The notes below the pieces were generated by a model. The model did no database searches. It had not been told where the DNA came from and saw only the letters and a program-made list of their open reading frames with translations. From NCBI RefSeq assembly GCF_002343915.1, contig NZ_NETK01000001.1, positions 5,222,001 through 5,286,000 of the forward strand: a stretch of 64,000 nt of DNA, in the 5' to 3' direction. Origin of the DNA: Nannocystis exedens (GTDB lineage Bacteria; Myxococcota_A; Polyangia; Nannocystales; Nannocystaceae). Shown here piece after piece: positions 62,805 through 64,000 of this stretch (positions are counted from its first letter, which is position 1; the number at the start of each line of letters is the position of its first letter). A program made the translations under genes and the position numbers.

Positions 62805-64000
62805 CGGTCGCTCCTTCGGCTCCGAATCACTTGTTGGTGGTCGCAGCGCGCCAGGATATCGCGGCTGTCGACGCTGTCGGTGACGACGACCAGAGTCCAG
62901 GGCCGCCTGCGGTCGAAGATCCAGTCGAGCAGGGCCGCGCGTTTGGGCGCGCTGAGGCCGAGGCGGTCGAGCCCGAGGTCGATGAGCAACAGCCGCGGCG
63001 CGGCGATCAGCGCCCGCACCAGCACGAGCCGTCGGACCTCGCTCTCGGTCAGCGGGCCGTCGTCGTTGTCCGGCAGCAGATCTTGCTGCATGCCCTGCGG
63101 CAGTCGATTGAGCGCCGGGCGCAGGTCGACCAGGTCGAGCAGCGCGTCGAGCTCGGAGGGATGGCCGGGCCAGCCGGCGCCGACGAGGTTCGCGAGCGCG
63201 CTGGTGCACACCACCTCGCCGCCGCGGACCAGCGCGACCTGGTCGCGCAGGCTGTCGATCTCGAGCAGGTGCACCTCGCGGCCGTCGAGCCAGGCCGACA
63301 GGTCCGGCAGCTGCGTGCTGCCGAAGAGCCCGTAGAGCAGGTCGAGCGCGCGGCTGTGGCTGTCGCTGGCGCCGACCAGGGCGGTGCGTCCGCCCGGCTT
63401 GACCGACAGGACGACCTGGCCGGCGCCGTCCTGCAGCTCGACCGCGAGCGGCTGCGTGAGCCGCGGCAGGACCTCGCCGCTGCTCGGCTCGAGGTCGGCG
63501 TCGAGGGCCTTGCCCATGGAGTCGACGGCGGCGATCGCCTCGTAGATGGGGTCGAGCTGGCGGGCGAACCGGCCCACGCCGGAGCCGATCTGCGACACCA
63601 GCACGGAGGCCGCCACCAGCTGGCCGAGCGTCAGCTCCTGGGCGACCACCAGCCAGCCGCCGATCCCCAGCACGGCGACGGTCGCAATCACCTCGAGGCC
63701 CGCGCCGGTGACGACGTGGCGGAGCAGCCGGCGGAAGTAACCGGCGCGCGCATCGAGCCAGTCGCGCAGCAGCAGCTCGCCGCGGACGTCCGAGAGGGCG
63801 CGACCGCGCGGGTCGGCGAAGGTGAGGCGGTTGCTGGCGACGTCGTCCATCCACGCGAACAGGTCCCAGCGCGCGTTCGCCTCGCGCTTGGCCCCCGACT
63901 TCGCGCCCAGGCCGACGAGCACGACGAAGCCGATGCCGAGGATCAGCACCGCGTCGAAGGCGAACAGGACCGGGTGGTAGAACGCCAGCAGCACCAGGCT
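62801..64000 (-). CDS. ABC-exporter-like protein with degenerate ATPase domain (5' end beyond window)
   Basis: The visible 399 residues cover the end of a transmembrane domain and the whole nucleotide-binding-like domain, 40-50% similar by eye to the protein at 57768-59831. The motifs have changed in the same way: Walker A GASDSHSR, signature LTESEV, Walker B LLLIDLG, and switch TDS. The Walker A Asp and the HSR of both proteins coincide. It is the first visible gene of the operon; its stop overlaps the HlyD start. The start lies beyond the right edge. Confidence 0.85.
   Translation of the reverse strand, partial: SLVLLAFYHPVLFAFDAVLILGIGFVVLVGLGAKSGAKREANARWDLFAWMDDVASNRLTFADPRGRALSDVRGELLLRDWLDARAGYFRRLLRHVVTGAGLEVIATVAVLGIGGWLVVAQELTLGQLVAASVLVSQIGSGVGRFARQLDPIYEAIAAVDSMGKALDADLEPSSGEVLPRLTQPLAVELQDGAGQVVLSVKPGGRTALVGASDSHSRALDLLYGLFGSTQLPDLSAWLDGREVHLLEIDSLRDQVALVRGGEVVCTSALANLVGAGWPGHPSELDALLDLVDLRPALNRLPQGMQQDLLPDNDDGPLTESEVRRLVLVRALIAAPRLLLIDLGLDRLGLSAPKRAALLDWIFDRRRPWTLVVVTDSVDSRDILARCDHQQVIRSRRSDR

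Noticed and set aside
58107..63335. Open frame of 1742 codons on the plus strand opposite the ABC-HlyD-TolC operon
   Set aside because: It mirrors the true genes on the other strand, consists of Arg/Asp/Val/Gly-rich sequence without domains, and arises from GC bias.

Overview
The window is about 72% GC and reads as the chromosome of a delta-proteobacterial predator or myxobacterium, most likely Nannocystaceae or a near relative. The support is Thr-rich tethered lipoproteins, collagen-like secreted proteins, HEAT and TPR proteins, response-regulator/PATAN/roadblock proteins, an FHA-GGDEF protein, an ERMP1-like M28 protease and many repeat-filled intergenic gaps. The placement is an inference; no phylogenetic marker was compared. 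Housekeeping anchors are tmRNA (ssrA), dapD, a CysE-type serine acetyltransferase, a CGFS glutaredoxin, an rsmB-like rRNA methyltransferase, ettA and speA. No tRNA, rRNA, CRISPR array, insertion sequence or prophage was recognised. Layout: 1-7833 is a two-sided cluster of four ATP-grasp ligase-like genes, two Fes/esterase-D-like hydrolases and one S51 (PepE/cyanophycinase-like) peptidase homologue around a 101-bp divergent promoter gap. It looks like a make-and-cleave pathway for an unknown amide or ester product. 7834-9463 holds a small unknown gene, three ~124-bp hairpin repeats and tmRNA. 9507-19341 holds an FHA-GGDEF protein, an SLT lytic transglycosylase lipoprotein, a TM2-like membrane protein, an M28 protease and an MMPL/RND exporter. 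19502-28186 holds a DUF459-like SGNH hydrolase, glutaredoxin, three secreted or lipidated proteins, a patatin, dapD, and a roadblock gene coupled to a frameshifted response-regulator gene. 28563-42449 holds a lone Fis-type HTH, serine acetyltransferase, SnoaL-like protein, DnaQ-type exonuclease, HEAT/quinone-reductase pair, threonine-aldolase-like enzyme, methyltransferase, and a caspase-like protein joined to a HEAT protein across a triplicated 79-bp junction. 42708-47758 holds two copies of a lipoprotein plus collagen-like gene pair that share a nearly identical ~1-kb block. 48132-57716 holds a TPR lipoprotein, rsmB, a cytochrome-P460-like lipoprotein, a pectic-acid-lyase-like lipoprotein, ettA and speA. 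57768-64000 is a type-I-secretion-like operon (ABC exporter, HlyD, TolC, ABC exporter) in which both ABC proteins have lost every canonical catalytic motif of the nucleotide-binding domain in the same way. Across the window a short hairpin of the form CATGTCC-loop-GGACATG (or CTGTCC-loop-GGACAG) recurs, mostly just after stop codons and between convergent genes but also inside coding sequences. The three observations most worth following are the ATP-grasp/S51/esterase cluster, the ATPase-dead secretion operon, and this dispersed hairpin family.
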